Below are positions 19,406-27,932 of a stretch of DNA of 64,000 bases, piece by piece. The position numbers and the translations under genes are program-made. Each line of letters starts with the position of its first letter. Position 1 is the first letter of the stretch. Below the pieces are notes generated by a model. That model had not been told where the DNA came from and made no database searches. It was given only the letters and a program-made list of their open reading frames with translations. The stretch spans positions 761,001 through 825,000 of the forward strand of contig NZ_CP117437.1 in the NCBI RefSeq assembly GCF_030687535.1. The letters are read 5' to 3'. Origin of the DNA: Pseudomonas sp. FP2335. GTDB lineage: Bacteria > Pseudomonadota > Gammaproteobacteria > Pseudomonadales > Pseudomonadaceae.

Positions 19406-21409
19406 ATGTCTCCCCGACTTCGTTCCAGGCAGCGTGGTGCGATTGGCTTGATGGCGGCCCTGACCCTGGGGCTGGCGCTGGTCTTTCTGTTGCTGGTCGT
19501 CGATAGCGGGCGGCTGTACCTGGAGAAGCGCAAGCTGCAAGGCATCGCCGACATGGCCGCGCTGGAAGCGGTGCAGCGCAACGGCAATTGCATACCGGCC
19601 ACCAACACCGCGCCGACCTTTGCCGGCGCCAGCGCCACGCGCAACGGCTATGTCATTCCCCCCGGCAGTGCGCTGGACGTGCGCTGCGGCGTGCTGAGCA
19701 CCAATGCCAGCAACCTGCGCGTGTTCAGCCAGGACTCCACCAAGACCGATGCCATCCAGGTGACCGCCTCCCGCCCGGTGTTGACCAGCGTTGCGGGTGG
19801 CGTCTGGACGCTGGTCAATGGCAACGCCTACAACGTGATGACCCAATTGACCGCCAGGGCCGTCGCCGCGCCGAAGATTCTGCCGCCGCAGGCGCAGTTG
19901 ACGATCAAGTCGACGGTGCTGACGGTCGACTCCAGCAAGTCGGACGCCCTGGACCTGCTGTTCGGCAAGCTGCTGGGCGGCAACCTGTCAGTGGGCCTGG
20001 CGGGCTGGCAAGGGTTGGTGGGCACCGATATAAACCTGCTCAGTTACCTGAACCAACTGGCGCTGAACGTGGGGGTGCAGGCAGGCAATTACGATGAGTT
20101 GTTGGCCAAGAACCTCAAGCTCGGTCAGTTGGTGGATGCAGCGGTCACGGTGTTGCAGGCCGGAGGCAGCACCGCCTCGGTGGCGGCTGCGGCGGGAGCG
20201 GCGAAGATCAGTGCGCTGGTGGGCAACCTGGACGTGACGTTGGGCAGCTTGATGCAAGTGCAGACCGGCGCGGTGTCCGCGGGGCTCAATACCACGGTGA
20301 ATGCCTTCCAGTTGATCGAGGCGTTTGTGCAGTTGGCCAACAAGACAAGTGCCGTGGTTGCCGACGTGCCGGTGACGCTGCCCGGGGTCACGACGAATCT
20401 CAAGATCAAAGTGATCCAGCCGCCGCAGTTGTCGGCGATTGGCGATCCCACGTACGCCAAGAACAAAACCGATGCGACGACGCGGATTTATGTGCGCACG
20501 GCGCAAGTCAGCGTTGGGCTGACGGTGGGGCTGCCACTCCTCGACACGGCGCCAGTGAACCTGGTCTTGAACGGGTTGCTCGGTCCGCTTTCTGACGTTT
20601 TGAATAATTTGTTGAGCCTGAACCTGGGCGGGACCGTGTCATCGTTGTTGTGTGTATTGGGTGGTTACTGCGAGCGTACAGACCTGAAAGTGCTGTCCTC
20701 TGCCTCCAACCCCCCTATCACTGGCGTGGATGTGATTCTGGAATTGGGCAGTGCTGAAAGTTATGTCACCGGGTTCACCTGCGTGAGCGACGCGACCAAA
20801 ACCTTGACTACCCAATCCAACGCCTCGGTAGTCACCGTCAAGATCGGCCAGACTCCCACGTTGATCAACTCACTGGCCTCCAGCCCGCCGTTGAGTCCTG
20901 TGCCGCCGTTACCGGTGGTCGACATCGGCGCGATCACCTGCTTCAAACCGCTGCTGGGGCTCGGGCCGACCACGTGTGACCCCGCGACACGCAAGGCGTT
21001 TTATGGCGGCGGGATCGGGCTGAGTATCAACAGTACTGTGGGGACGACCACTGCGGCCCTCGGTGCTCACACCTATAATCAACCGCCGGAAATCAAGCAG
21101 CCGGCGCTCTACTACGCATTCTCGACCACCGGTCTGGTGGGCTCGCTCAAGACGACATTGGCGGGCATTCAGTTCCAGGTTTACAAACCCACCGGCTTCA
21201 ACCTGCTGGGTGGCTTGCTGGTGACCAGCGCAACGTTGCTCAATGATTTGAATACCACGCTGGGAGGGCTGATCGGCAATGTGTTGAGCCCAGTCGTCGA
21301 CCCACTGGTCAACGGCCTGCTGAACACCCTTGGCATCAACCTCAACCAGGTCGAAGTCGGTGCCAACCTCAGTTGCCGCCCCCATGGCCAGGCGGCGCTG
21401 GTGAACTAG
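19406..21409 (+). CDS. tadG: TadG-like Tad pilus assembly protein
   Basis: The 667-residue protein has the TadG form. A short basic N-terminus (RSRQRGAIGLMAALTLGLALVFLLLVVDSGRLYLEKRKLQ) includes one transmembrane helix and the TadE/TadG-like pseudopilin start, and the rest is a large extracytoplasmic domain rich in Gly, Leu, Thr and Val. Cysteines are few (about eight). TadG is a minor component of the Flp pilus system. The gene has its own upstream region with a perfect dyad and lies apart from the main tad operon. Its stop overlaps that of the convergent pprA gene: the four bases CTAG end both genes. In P. aeruginosa tadG lies on the other side of pprB, as far as I recall. Confidence 0.85.
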   Translation: MSPRLRSRQRGAIGLMAALTLGLALVFLLLVVDSGRLYLEKRKLQGIADMAALEAVQRNGNCIPATNTAPTFAGASATRNGYVIPPGSALDVRCGVLSTNASNLRVFSQDSTKTDAIQVTASRPVLTSVAGGVWTLVNGNAYNVMTQLTARAVAAPKILPPQAQLTIKSTVLTVDSSKSDALDLLFGKLLGGNLSVGLAGWQGLVGTDINLLSYLNQLALNVGVQAGNYDELLAKNLKLGQLVDAAVTVLQAGGSTASVAAAAGAAKISALVGNLDVTLGSLMQVQTGAVSAGLNTTVNAFQLIEAFVQLANKTSAVVADVPVTLPGVTTNLKIKVIQPPQLSAIGDPTYAKNKTDATTRIYVRTAQVSVGLTVGLPLLDTAPVNLVLNGLLGPLSDVLNNLLSLNLGGTVSSLLCVLGGYCERTDLKVLSSASNPPITGVDVILELGSAESYVTGFTCVSDATKTLTTQSNASVVTVKIGQTPTLINSLASSPPLSPVPPLPVVDIGAITCFKPLLGLGPTTCDPATRKAFYGGGIGLSINSTVGTTTAALGAHTYNQPPEIKQPALYYAFSTTGLVGSLKTTLAGIQFQVYKPTGFNLLGGLLVTSATLLNDLNTTLGGLIGNVLSPVVDPLVNGLLNTLGINLNQVEVGANLSCRPHGQAALVN

Positions 21410-24138
21410 GCCAGCGGCAACTCCACGCAAAACCGGGCGCCGTGCTCGCCGTTGCTGACGCTCAGGCGTCCGCCCATGTTTTCCACAATCCCGTAGCTCA
21501 CCGACAACCCGAGGCCGGTGCCTACGCCAATCGGCTTGGTGGTGAAGAAGGGTTCGAAGATCCGCTCCAGCAGGCGCGGGTCGATGCCGCCGCCGTTGTC
21601 CTCGACCCAGATGCGCACGTGGCGGCCGTCATGCTCGCTGTGCATGGCGATCCAGGGGCGCAGCTCCGGCTGTTTTTCACGCTGGCCGAGCAACGCGTCG
21701 CGGGCGTTGACGATCAGGTTGATCAGCACCTGTTCCAACTGGTCGACGTGGCCTTTGACCTGCACCGTGAAGTCCGGCGGTGTCAGGCGCAGCTCCACAC
21801 CCTTGCCGCGCAAGCCTTCGCTGAGCAGCGACAGCGTGCCCTCCACCGCCTGTGCCGGGTCGAAGGGGTGCTGCTCGACTTCCGAGCGGCGGCCGAACAC
21901 GCGCATATGGTCGACCACCCGCGCCGCGCGCTGCACCTGGGTGTCGATGCGTTGCAGTTTTTCGGTCAGGTAGTCGATTTGTGCATCGCCATCGCGCACG
22001 CGCTTGAGCACATTGACGATGGCCATGCGCATCACGTTCAACGGTTGGTTGATCTCGTGGGCCAGGCCCGTGGCCATTTCGCCGAGGGTGGCCATTTTGG
22101 CGCTCTGGGTCAGTTGTTGCTGGGAGCGGCGCACTTCGGTGTTGTCGCGGCCCACAGCCTGCACTTCCACCAGCGCGCCCTGCTCATCGAACACGCCGCG
22201 GTCTGACCATACCCACCAGGCATGTTCGCGCCCCGGCAGTTGCAGGCTGATTTCGGCGGTGCTGACCGGGAACTCCGGCGTCAGTCGGCCAATGCGCTGC
22301 ACAAAGCTGTCGCGTTGTTCGGCCGACAGCCAATCCGCCAGGTTCAGCCCCGGCAATTGTTCCGGGCGGCACTCCAGATAGTTGGCCAGCGGGGTGTTGC
22401 CGAACGTCAGGGTCAGGTCGGGGCGGTAGCGGCAGATCATCGCCGGTGAGTCCTCTACCAGGATGCGATAGCGTTCCTCGCTTTGCTTGACGTGCTCCGC
22501 CGCCAGGGTTGCCTCGGTCACATCCAGCCACAGGCCCACGGCTTCGACCGGCAGGCCCAGGTCGTCGCGCAGCAGCCTGGCTTCGTCGAGCAGCCAGTGA
22601 TAGTTGCCTTGCTTGTCCTGCACGCGATAGCGGCTGCGCACATTGCCTTCGCGCAGCAGTTGGCGGGTGCGTTCGAAATACAGGTCGCGGTCGTCGGGGT
22701 GCAGCCATTCGATCAGGCTGGCGGCCGTGCATTCGGCGAGCGTACGGCCGAGCAACGGCAGCAGGCTGTCGCTGAAAAACAGCGGTTGCAGGGTGCCTTC
22801 GACGTAGCGCTGTACATAGATGATTGCCGGTGAGCTGGCGATCAGGTTGTCCAGCCGGGCGTGGGCGGCAGCGGCTTGCTGTTGCTGGTTTTTGATGTCG
22901 CTGATGTCGAGCATGAAGCCGACCAGCCGCCGATGGTTGCCGACTCCCAGGGCCTGGCCCTGGACGCGATACCAGATGGGGTTTTGCGCGGCGTCGAGAC
23001 GATGCAGGCGCACGCTGGTCGACAGCGGTTTGCTCAGGGTCTGCAAGTCGTGCAGGCGGCTGGCGAGTTCCTCGCGGTCGGCGGGGTGAAACAGCCGCAG
23101 CCAGTCGCTCAAGGTGTGGCGTGTGGTGGCTTCGTCGGGGTTCAGGTGCTGTTGCAGCTGGGGCGCCAGTTGGATGTCGTCGCTGAGGTTGGGCAGTTCC
23201 CACCAACCAGTGCCGAGCAGGCCTTGCAGGGCTTCGAGGCGATCCAGTTGCTGTTGATGGCGCTGTTCGCGCAGGCGGCTGAGCAGGGGCGCGGCGAGGG
23301 CTGCGGTGAGTTGCAGCCAGTCGCGCTCGAAGGTGTCTTGGGCGTGGTAGAAACCGCACAGCAGCCAGGCGGCGACGCCATGGTCATCGCGATAGGGCAC
23401 CAGGAACCCCTCGGCATTCGCAAAGATGCCTTGCAGGCGCGGATGCTCGCTGTGGCCGTGGGTGAGGGTCAGGCTCAACGGCGCGGTGCCGCCCAAACTG
23501 TCCAGGGCCGCGCCGAGTGCCTGGCCATCGTGCCACAGCACCGGGGCGTCAAACGTGCGGTATTGGCTGTGGACCCGCCAGCCCAGGTCCTGTTCGTCGA
23601 GCAGGGCGATGGCGACACAGGGAATCTGAAAGTGTTGGGCGATGCTTTGCAGGTTGTCCTGCACCACTTCCGGCAGCCGGGTCAGGCTGCACACGCGCAA
23701 GCGTTCGCTGACCTGGGCGCTGAGCAACTGGTGTTGCTCGCGGGCTTCGGCGTGCTCGCGGTGGCCGATCAAGTCGCCGATGTCCAACAGCTGCAAAACC
23801 CAGCCGTCGCCGCTGGGCTGGATCCAGCCACGGGTTTGCAGGGGGCGTCCAGCGAAGCCATTGAAATCCAGGTCGAGGTTTTGGCCCTGCCAATCGGCGG
23901 GGCTGCCCTCGATCACCACGGCGCTGTGGGCACACAGGTAGTCCACCAGCGGTTCGGGATGTTGCTCGGCGGTGTGTTTGACCAGGCGATGACGCAGCGG
24001 ACCGTGGGTTTGCAGGACGCGGCCGAGGTTGTCCAGGTCAATCTGCAAACCGGCGTTGACGGGGACGTGCGCCGTGGGCAGGTGTGACTCGGGCGGGCGG
24101 CCGAGCAGGCGGTCGAAGAACTTTTCCCCCGAGGTCAA
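21406..24138 (-). CDS. pprA: PprA-type sensor histidine kinase
   Basis: PprA is the sensor kinase partner of PprB, which in P. aeruginosa controls Tad pili and other adhesins. The 910-residue protein has no clear membrane helix. Its N-terminal ~330 residues include a GAF-like part, then three PAS-type segments lead to the HisKA box MATLGEMATGLAHEINQP and an ATPase domain with NLIVNARDAL, VEDNGGGI and GVGTGLGLSV. All catalytic motifs are intact. The reading frame is open further upstream, but inside tadF. I place the start at TTG 24138, which overlaps the tadF stop (TTGA), giving tight coupling; this is inferred. It is convergent with tadG and shares a CTAG stop overlap. Confidence 0.85.
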   Translation of the reverse strand: MTSGEKFFDRLLGRPPESHLPTAHVPVNAGLQIDLDNLGRVLQTHGPLRHRLVKHTAEQHPEPLVDYLCAHSAVVIEGSPADWQGQNLDLDFNGFAGRPLQTRGWIQPSGDGWVLQLLDIGDLIGHREHAEAREQHQLLSAQVSERLRVCSLTRLPEVVQDNLQSIAQHFQIPCVAIALLDEQDLGWRVHSQYRTFDAPVLWHDGQALGAALDSLGGTAPLSLTLTHGHSEHPRLQGIFANAEGFLVPYRDDHGVAAWLLCGFYHAQDTFERDWLQLTAALAAPLLSRLREQRHQQQLDRLEALQGLLGTGWWELPNLSDDIQLAPQLQQHLNPDEATTRHTLSDWLRLFHPADREELASRLHDLQTLSKPLSTSVRLHRLDAAQNPIWYRVQGQALGVGNHRRLVGFMLDISDIKNQQQQAAAAHARLDNLIASSPAIIYVQRYVEGTLQPLFFSDSLLPLLGRTLAECTAASLIEWLHPDDRDLYFERTRQLLREGNVRSRYRVQDKQGNYHWLLDEARLLRDDLGLPVEAVGLWLDVTEATLAAEHVKQSEERYRILVEDSPAMICRYRPDLTLTFGNTPLANYLECRPEQLPGLNLADWLSAEQRDSFVQRIGRLTPEFPVSTAEISLQLPGREHAWWVWSDRGVFDEQGALVEVQAVGRDNTEVRRSQQQLTQSAKMATLGEMATGLAHEINQPLNVMRMAIVNVLKRVRDGDAQIDYLTEKLQRIDTQVQRAARVVDHMRVFGRRSEVEQHPFDPAQAVEGTLSLLSEGLRGKGVELRLTPPDFTVQVKGHVDQLEQVLINLIVNARDALLGQREKQPELRPWIAMHSEHDGRHVRIWVEDNGGGIDPRLLERIFEPFFTTKPIGVGTGLGLSVSYGIVENMGGRLSVSNGEHGARFCVELPLA

Positions 24139-24575
24139 AATTGCAGGCTCGCTTGGGCCGACAGCGTGGTGGGCAGGTTGGGCACGGTGCCGAAGCCCGG
24201 CAGCACCAGGAATGGCAGGACGCTTTTGAGGTTGTCGGAGGGGTAGTTGATTTGCACGGTCAACAGGTTGCCGGCCGAGTAGGTGGCGGTTACATAGCCC
24301 GGGACGAATTTGAACGCGGCAGGCAGCCACTGCAATTGAGCCTGGGCGGTCGCCACTGCACGTGCGGTGACGGCGCTGGAGTAACCGGGGGTGGTGGGGT
24401 CCAGTGCAACGCTGCGCCTGACACCCTCGGCCGTGGCCTGGTTGAACGATTGCAGCAACAGCAACGGCAGGCTGTAGCTGACCAAACCGTAAAACACGGC
24501 AAAAAAGATCATGAACACCATCGCGAACTCAAGCGCGGCGGCACCTTTCTGTTTTCTGGGGAGGCCCTTTCTCAT
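24135..24575 (-). CDS. tadF: TadE/TadF-like pseudopilin
   Basis: The 146-residue protein has the TadE-like prepilin form: a short basic leader (MRKGLPRKQKG), then AAALEFAMVFMIFFAVFYGLVSYSLPLLL, with the glutamate at +5 after the likely cleavage glycine and one hydrophobic helix. FppA should cleave it. It is the minor pseudopilin usually named TadF in P. aeruginosa (next to pprA), though TadE is an equal label. The start ATG at 24575 lies 72 bases from the divergent fppA start, and it has no strong ribosome binding site. It is followed, with stop/start overlap, by pprA. Confidence 0.82.
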   Translation of the reverse strand: MRKGLPRKQKGAAALEFAMVFMIFFAVFYGLVSYSLPLLLLQSFNQATAEGVRRSVALDPTTPGYSSAVTARAVATAQAQLQWLPAAFKFVPGYVTATYSAGNLLTVQINYPSDNLKSVLPFLVLPGFGTVPNLPTTLSAQASLQF

Positions 24576-24647
24576 GACTGCGTCTACCCTGACAACGACT
24601 ACCTGATATCAGCATAGAGTCATTCAGTAAAAAGGGATTTTTTTTAC

Positions 24648-25133
24648 GTGATTCACAGCCTCATCGTGTTTGCCTGGCTGGCGCTGTGCGCCGTGCAAGA
24701 TACCCGTCAACGCCAGATCGCCAACCGCCTGACCCTCGGCGGTTTCGTGCTGGCACTGGTTTACCTGGTGTGGAGCGGTTCCACCTGGCTGGGCGCGACG
24801 CCGGCCGAGGGTGCCTGGGCATTTGCCCTTGCCGTGGTGTTCACCTTGCCCGGTTATGCCCTGGGGCGTCTTGGCGCTGCGGATGTAAAACTGCTGGCGG
24901 CCCTGGGCCTGGCGAGCAATTGCACGTACTTGCTCGGCACGTTTGTCGGTGCCGGCCTGGCCAGCGTGGTGTGGCTGCTGTTGGCGCCAAAATTGTGGCC
25001 GCTGATGAATCAAGGGCTTAGAAATGCCCTTGAGTACCTCGGCCCGCACCAGTCAAAAAAACAGCCCTTCGCGCCATTTTTGTTGGCCGGATTTACCCTC
25101 GCCTGGCTTTGGAACCCACTGATCGCAACGTAG
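24648..25133 (+). CDS. fppA: Prepilin peptidase FppA (TadV/CpaA type)
   Basis: FppA removes the leader of Flp-type prepilins at the inner membrane. The 161-residue protein has several membrane helices and both catalytic aspartates of the A24 family: one in AVQDTRQRQIANRL near residue 18 and the other in LGAADVKLLAALG. It lacks the N-terminal methyltransferase domain, as expected for the TadV/CpaA type. The start is GTG at 24648, preceded by AAGGGAT. The gene is divergent from tadF-pprA and precedes pprB on the same strand. Its substrates in this window are the two Flp proteins, TadF and probably TadG. Confidence 0.9.
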   Translation: MIHSLIVFAWLALCAVQDTRQRQIANRLTLGGFVLALVYLVWSGSTWLGATPAEGAWAFALAVVFTLPGYALGRLGAADVKLLAALGLASNCTYLLGTFVGAGLASVVWLLLAPKLWPLMNQGLRNALEYLGPHQSKKQPFAPFLLAGFTLAWLWNPLIAT

Positions 25134-25140
25134 CGTAGCT

Positions 25141-25199
25141 CTATGTACATAGTCGGAAAGTGCGTCTACGTTTATAGCCAGGATGTGCGAAATAGACGC
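25141..25199. promoter_or_regulatory. Dyads upstream of pprB
   Basis: The gap before pprB holds the perfect palindrome CTATGTACATAG (25141-25152) and an inverted repeat GCGTCTA (25162-25168) / TAGACGC (25193-25199). Both lie 50-110 bases before the GTG start and could bind a regulator, for example PprB itself; this is inference. Confidence 0.4.
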
Positions 25200-25249
25200 G
25201 GTTGTACCGTTTTGAACCGATTTTTGCTTGGCCAGGCATGGAGTAGCGC

Positions 25250-26029
25250 GTGAACAAGCTTATCTCTCAGATGAAAGTCCTCGTGGTCGACGATCAGCCC
25301 TTGATCGTGGAAGAGTTGTGCGAATACCTCGAAAGCAGCGGTTACCGTTGCGTGCCTTGCGATTCAAGGCGGCAGGCCATCGCGCGGTTCCGTGAAGACG
25401 CTGAAATCGCCCTGGTACTGTGCGACCTGCACATGCCGGAAATGGATGGCATCGAGCTGGTCAAGGAACTGCAACGCCTTGCCGGCAAACGCCGCGCCTT
25501 CGAGGCGATCATGCTGACCGGGCGTGCCGACAAACAGGACGTGATCAAGGCGCTGCGGGCGGGCATCGCCGATTACTATCAGAAACCGATCAACCTCGAA
25601 GAACTGCTTGAAGGCCTGCAACGCCAGGAGGCCGCGCTGCATGAGCGCCAGAAGGATCTGGAACTGGGGCAGTTGAATCAGAAATTGCAGTTCCTGTCCG
25701 CGTCGATCGACGACCTTTACCACGACCTCGACAAGGTGCGCAGCGGCCCGCAACCCGCCACTGATGAAGCCCTGGGCGACGACGTCGAAGGCGCCGAAAT
25801 GCCGGTGATCTTCAAGCAACTGTCGCCGCGCCAATTGGATGTGGCGCGCCTGGTCGGCAAGGGCCAGACCAACTACCAGATCGCCTGCGAACTGGGCATC
25901 ACCGAAAACACGGTGAAGCTCTACGTGTCCCAGGTGCTGCGCCTGACCCACATGCACAACCGCACGCAACTGGCGCTCGCGCTGTCACCCGCCAGCGCGT
26001 CGATCCGCCAGCGCGTGAGCGCCCACTAG
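25250..26029 (+). CDS. pprB: PprB-type response regulator of the Tad locus
   Basis: The 259-residue protein has an N-terminal receiver domain (VLVVDDQP, phospho-acceptor in LVLCDLHMPEMDG, MLTG, QKPI), a coiled linker at about residues 120-165, and a C-terminal LuxR/GerE helix-turn-helix (LSPRQLDVARLVGKGQTNYQIACELGITENTVKLYVSQVLR). This is the architecture of PprB, which activates tad/flp genes in P. aeruginosa and drives a hyper-adhesive biofilm state. Start GTG at 25250; an internal ATG at 25271 would remove only the N-terminal leader. The stop overlaps that of the convergent DUF3613 gene by CTAG. The gene is next to fppA and close to its presumed kinase gene pprA. Confidence 0.9.
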   Translation: MNKLISQMKVLVVDDQPLIVEELCEYLESSGYRCVPCDSRRQAIARFREDAEIALVLCDLHMPEMDGIELVKELQRLAGKRRAFEAIMLTGRADKQDVIKALRAGIADYYQKPINLEELLEGLQRQEAALHERQKDLELGQLNQKLQFLSASIDDLYHDLDKVRSGPQPATDEALGDDVEGAEMPVIFKQLSPRQLDVARLVGKGQTNYQIACELGITENTVKLYVSQVLRLTHMHNRTQLALALSPASASIRQRVSAH

Positions 26030-26301
26030 TTACTGCTGCCACTCTTCGCGGCGCCACCCTGGTTCTGGTCGTAGTACTCGGGAATGGGGTGCTTGTAGCT
26101 TTCGATCAAACGTTGCATGGCCTGCTCGCGTTCCGCCGGGGAGGCTTTTTGCGCTGTGGACGAAGCCAATTGCCCGGTGACCTGCATCTGCAGCCAGCCT
26201 TCGGTCTGCTGTTGATAAGGCGATGACGGGCCGGGCTCGATGGCCAGTGCGCTCAGGGGCAGGGTGGCCAGCAGCAGGTGGGCGAACGGTTTGAGTGTCA
26301 T
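26026..26301 (-). CDS. DUF3613 small periplasmic protein of the tad operon
   Basis: The 91-residue protein has a signal peptide (cleavage near ALA-IEPGP) and the DUF3613 core with TEGWLQMQVTGQLASSTAQ, ERxxAMQRLIESYKHPIPEYY. It is the last gene of the tad operon, 20 bases after tadD, and corresponds to the unnamed gene between tadG/pprB and tadD in P. aeruginosa (PA4298 from memory). Its function is unknown; the position suggests an accessory pilus factor. Its stop shares CTAG with the pprB stop on the other strand. Confidence 0.8.
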   Translation of the reverse strand: MTLKPFAHLLLATLPLSALAIEPGPSSPYQQQTEGWLQMQVTGQLASSTAQKASPAEREQAMQRLIESYKHPIPEYYDQNQGGAAKSGSSN

Positions 26302-26321
26302 CTGAATACTCCCTCGGATAC

Positions 26322-27035
26322 TTATTTGACGGGCACTTGCCGTGCGTCGCTGACGGTTGCCACTTGATCCCTGGCGCGGGGCGCCGAGCGCCTGAGTTGT
26401 TCGGCGCGGAGCTGGGCCTGGGTGAATTGCTCCGGGCTCAAGCCAAAGCGGCTGACCAACTGCGACGCCTGCGTCCAGTTGTCCTGATAGATCAGCAGGG
26501 TGACCAGGTTGACTGCCGCCAGTGAGCTGCTCTGGTTGAGTTCCATGGCGGTGAGGAATTCGAAGCGCGCGTCCTCCAGGCGCAACTGGTTGAGGTAGAC
26601 CACGCCGAGGTCATTGCGGATTTTCTCGTCGATGGGCGACAACCTGGCTGCCCGCTGCAAATGCTCCATGGCCTGGCCGTTATCCCCTTTGGCCACCGCC
26701 AGTTGGCCCAGCCCGTGCTCGCCCTCGGCCGCCAGGCACGTGCCGAGCAGGCCGCGATATAACCCTTCGGCCTCGCTGCGCCCCAGCAAGCGGTAGACCT
26801 TGGCTTTGCGCAGGCGCACCTGCGGCAGGTTGTCCGACAGGTTCTGCAGATTGGCCAGGCTGGCGTGCAGCTTGCCGTCGTTGGCCATGTCGTCGGCGAG
26901 GTTCAGCGACAGCTCCTGGTCGGCGTTGGGCTTGGTGCAACTGCCGGTGCCGGCGAACCCGGCCCAGGGAGCCTGGCCCATGTTCGCGCAACCACTGATC
27001 AGTAGCAGGCTGCAGGCGGCAAACAGTAATTTCAT
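26322..27035 (-). CDS. tadD: TadD lipoprotein with TPR repeats
   Basis: TadD is an outer membrane-associated lipoprotein that helps assemble the RcpA secretin. The 237-residue protein has a lipoprotein signal with LLISGC (Cys16), and TPR-like helices in the middle (QAMEHLQRAARLSPIDEKIRNDLGVVYLNQLRLEDARFEFLTAMELN). The ATG at 27035 follows GAGAGGA; a TTG at 27050 is an alternative with a poorer signal peptide. It follows tadC with an 11-base gap and precedes the DUF3613 gene. Confidence 0.87.
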   Translation of the reverse strand: MKLLFAACSLLLISGCANMGQAPWAGFAGTGSCTKPNADQELSLNLADDMANDGKLHASLANLQNLSDNLPQVRLRKAKVYRLLGRSEAEGLYRGLLGTCLAAEGEHGLGQLAVAKGDNGQAMEHLQRAARLSPIDEKIRNDLGVVYLNQLRLEDARFEFLTAMELNQSSSLAAVNLVTLLIYQDNWTQASQLVSRFGLSPEQFTQAQLRAEQLRRSAPRARDQVATVSDARQVPVK

Positions 27036-27046
27036 GGTGCGTCCTC

Positions 27047-27931
27047 TCAAGTGCCGATGGCCTTGGATATGGCGATAAACCCCGGGCCGGCCAGTACGAT
27101 CAGCAGCGCGGGAAACAGAAAAACCATCATCACCACCGACATCTTGGCCGACATCTTGGAAATGAATTCCTGCATGCGCGTCAGGCGCCGGTCATCGAGC
27201 AGTTGCTTGAGCGCCTGCAACGATTTCATCGCACCGCCGCCCTGATACAGCAGCTGTTGCAGGATGGTGCAGGTGTCGGTGAACTCATCCACGCTGAGCA
27301 TCAGACTGGTTTTGCTCAGTTCTTCGCCCAGCTCCAGGCCCGAGTCCACCCGTGCCAGCACCAGGCGCAACTCGGCGGTCAGCACCGGCATCAAGGTCTG
27401 GGAGTCGTTGGACATGACCCGCAAGGTTTGCTCCACCGCCATGCCGGACTCGAACAGGATGCGCAGCAGTGGGATAAAGGTCGAAATCTCCTGGGCGATC
27501 TGCTCCTGGCGCCGTTTGGCGACGGAGGCCAGCACACGTTTGGGCAGCAGGTAACCGGCGGCAAACCCGAGAAACGGCACCGGCCAGACATGGGCGACGT
27601 CCGGGAAAAACAGGCTTTGCACCAGGATCGTCAGGCCCAGCAACAGAATCGGCGCGCCCACCTGGCAGGCGGCGAACATCGAGCGCTGGCTGGCCTTTCT
27701 CCAGCCGATGCGGTTGAGCAGGGTCTGGGTTTCGTTGTCCAGGCTGATGGTGCGCTGGCCGATGCGCGTATTGCCCAACTGACGCAGCAACTGGCCCATC
27801 TTGTCATCGCGTACGGTGTTGCCCTGTAGCCGCTGGCTGACCAGCCGCTGCTGGCGACGATGGGCGAGCAGGTTGATGACCAGCAGCGCGAGTGCCGCGA
27901 AAAACAGGGCGATGCTGATCATCACGGCCAT
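27047..27931 (-). CDS. tadC: TadC inner membrane platform protein
   Basis: The 294-residue protein belongs to the GspF/TadC family of inner membrane platform proteins of type IVb pilus systems. It has hydrophobic segments at the N-terminus (ISIALFFAALALLVINLL), in the middle (ILLLGLTILVQSLFF), and at the end (MSVVMMVFLFPALLIVLAGPGFIAI). The cytoplasmic F domain contains the typical SGMAVEQTLRVMSND and LLYQGGGAMKSLQALKQLLDDRR. It works with TadB to link the ATPase TadA to pilus growth. One base separates it from tadB, so the genes are cotranscribed and translationally close. Confidence 0.9.
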   Translation of the reverse strand: MAVMISIALFFAALALLVINLLAHRRQQRLVSQRLQGNTVRDDKMGQLLRQLGNTRIGQRTISLDNETQTLLNRIGWRKASQRSMFAACQVGAPILLLGLTILVQSLFFPDVAHVWPVPFLGFAAGYLLPKRVLASVAKRRQEQIAQEISTFIPLLRILFESGMAVEQTLRVMSNDSQTLMPVLTAELRLVLARVDSGLELGEELSKTSLMLSVDEFTDTCTILQQLLYQGGGAMKSLQALKQLLDDRRLTRMQEFISKMSAKMSVVMMVFLFPALLIVLAGPGFIAISKAIGT

Positions 27932-27932
27932 C

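Noticed and set aside
24579..25169. The shared word TGCGTCTAC near tadF and pprB as a common regulator site
   Set aside because: At tadF it lies just before the start codon, where an operator is unlikely; a nine-base match can be chance.
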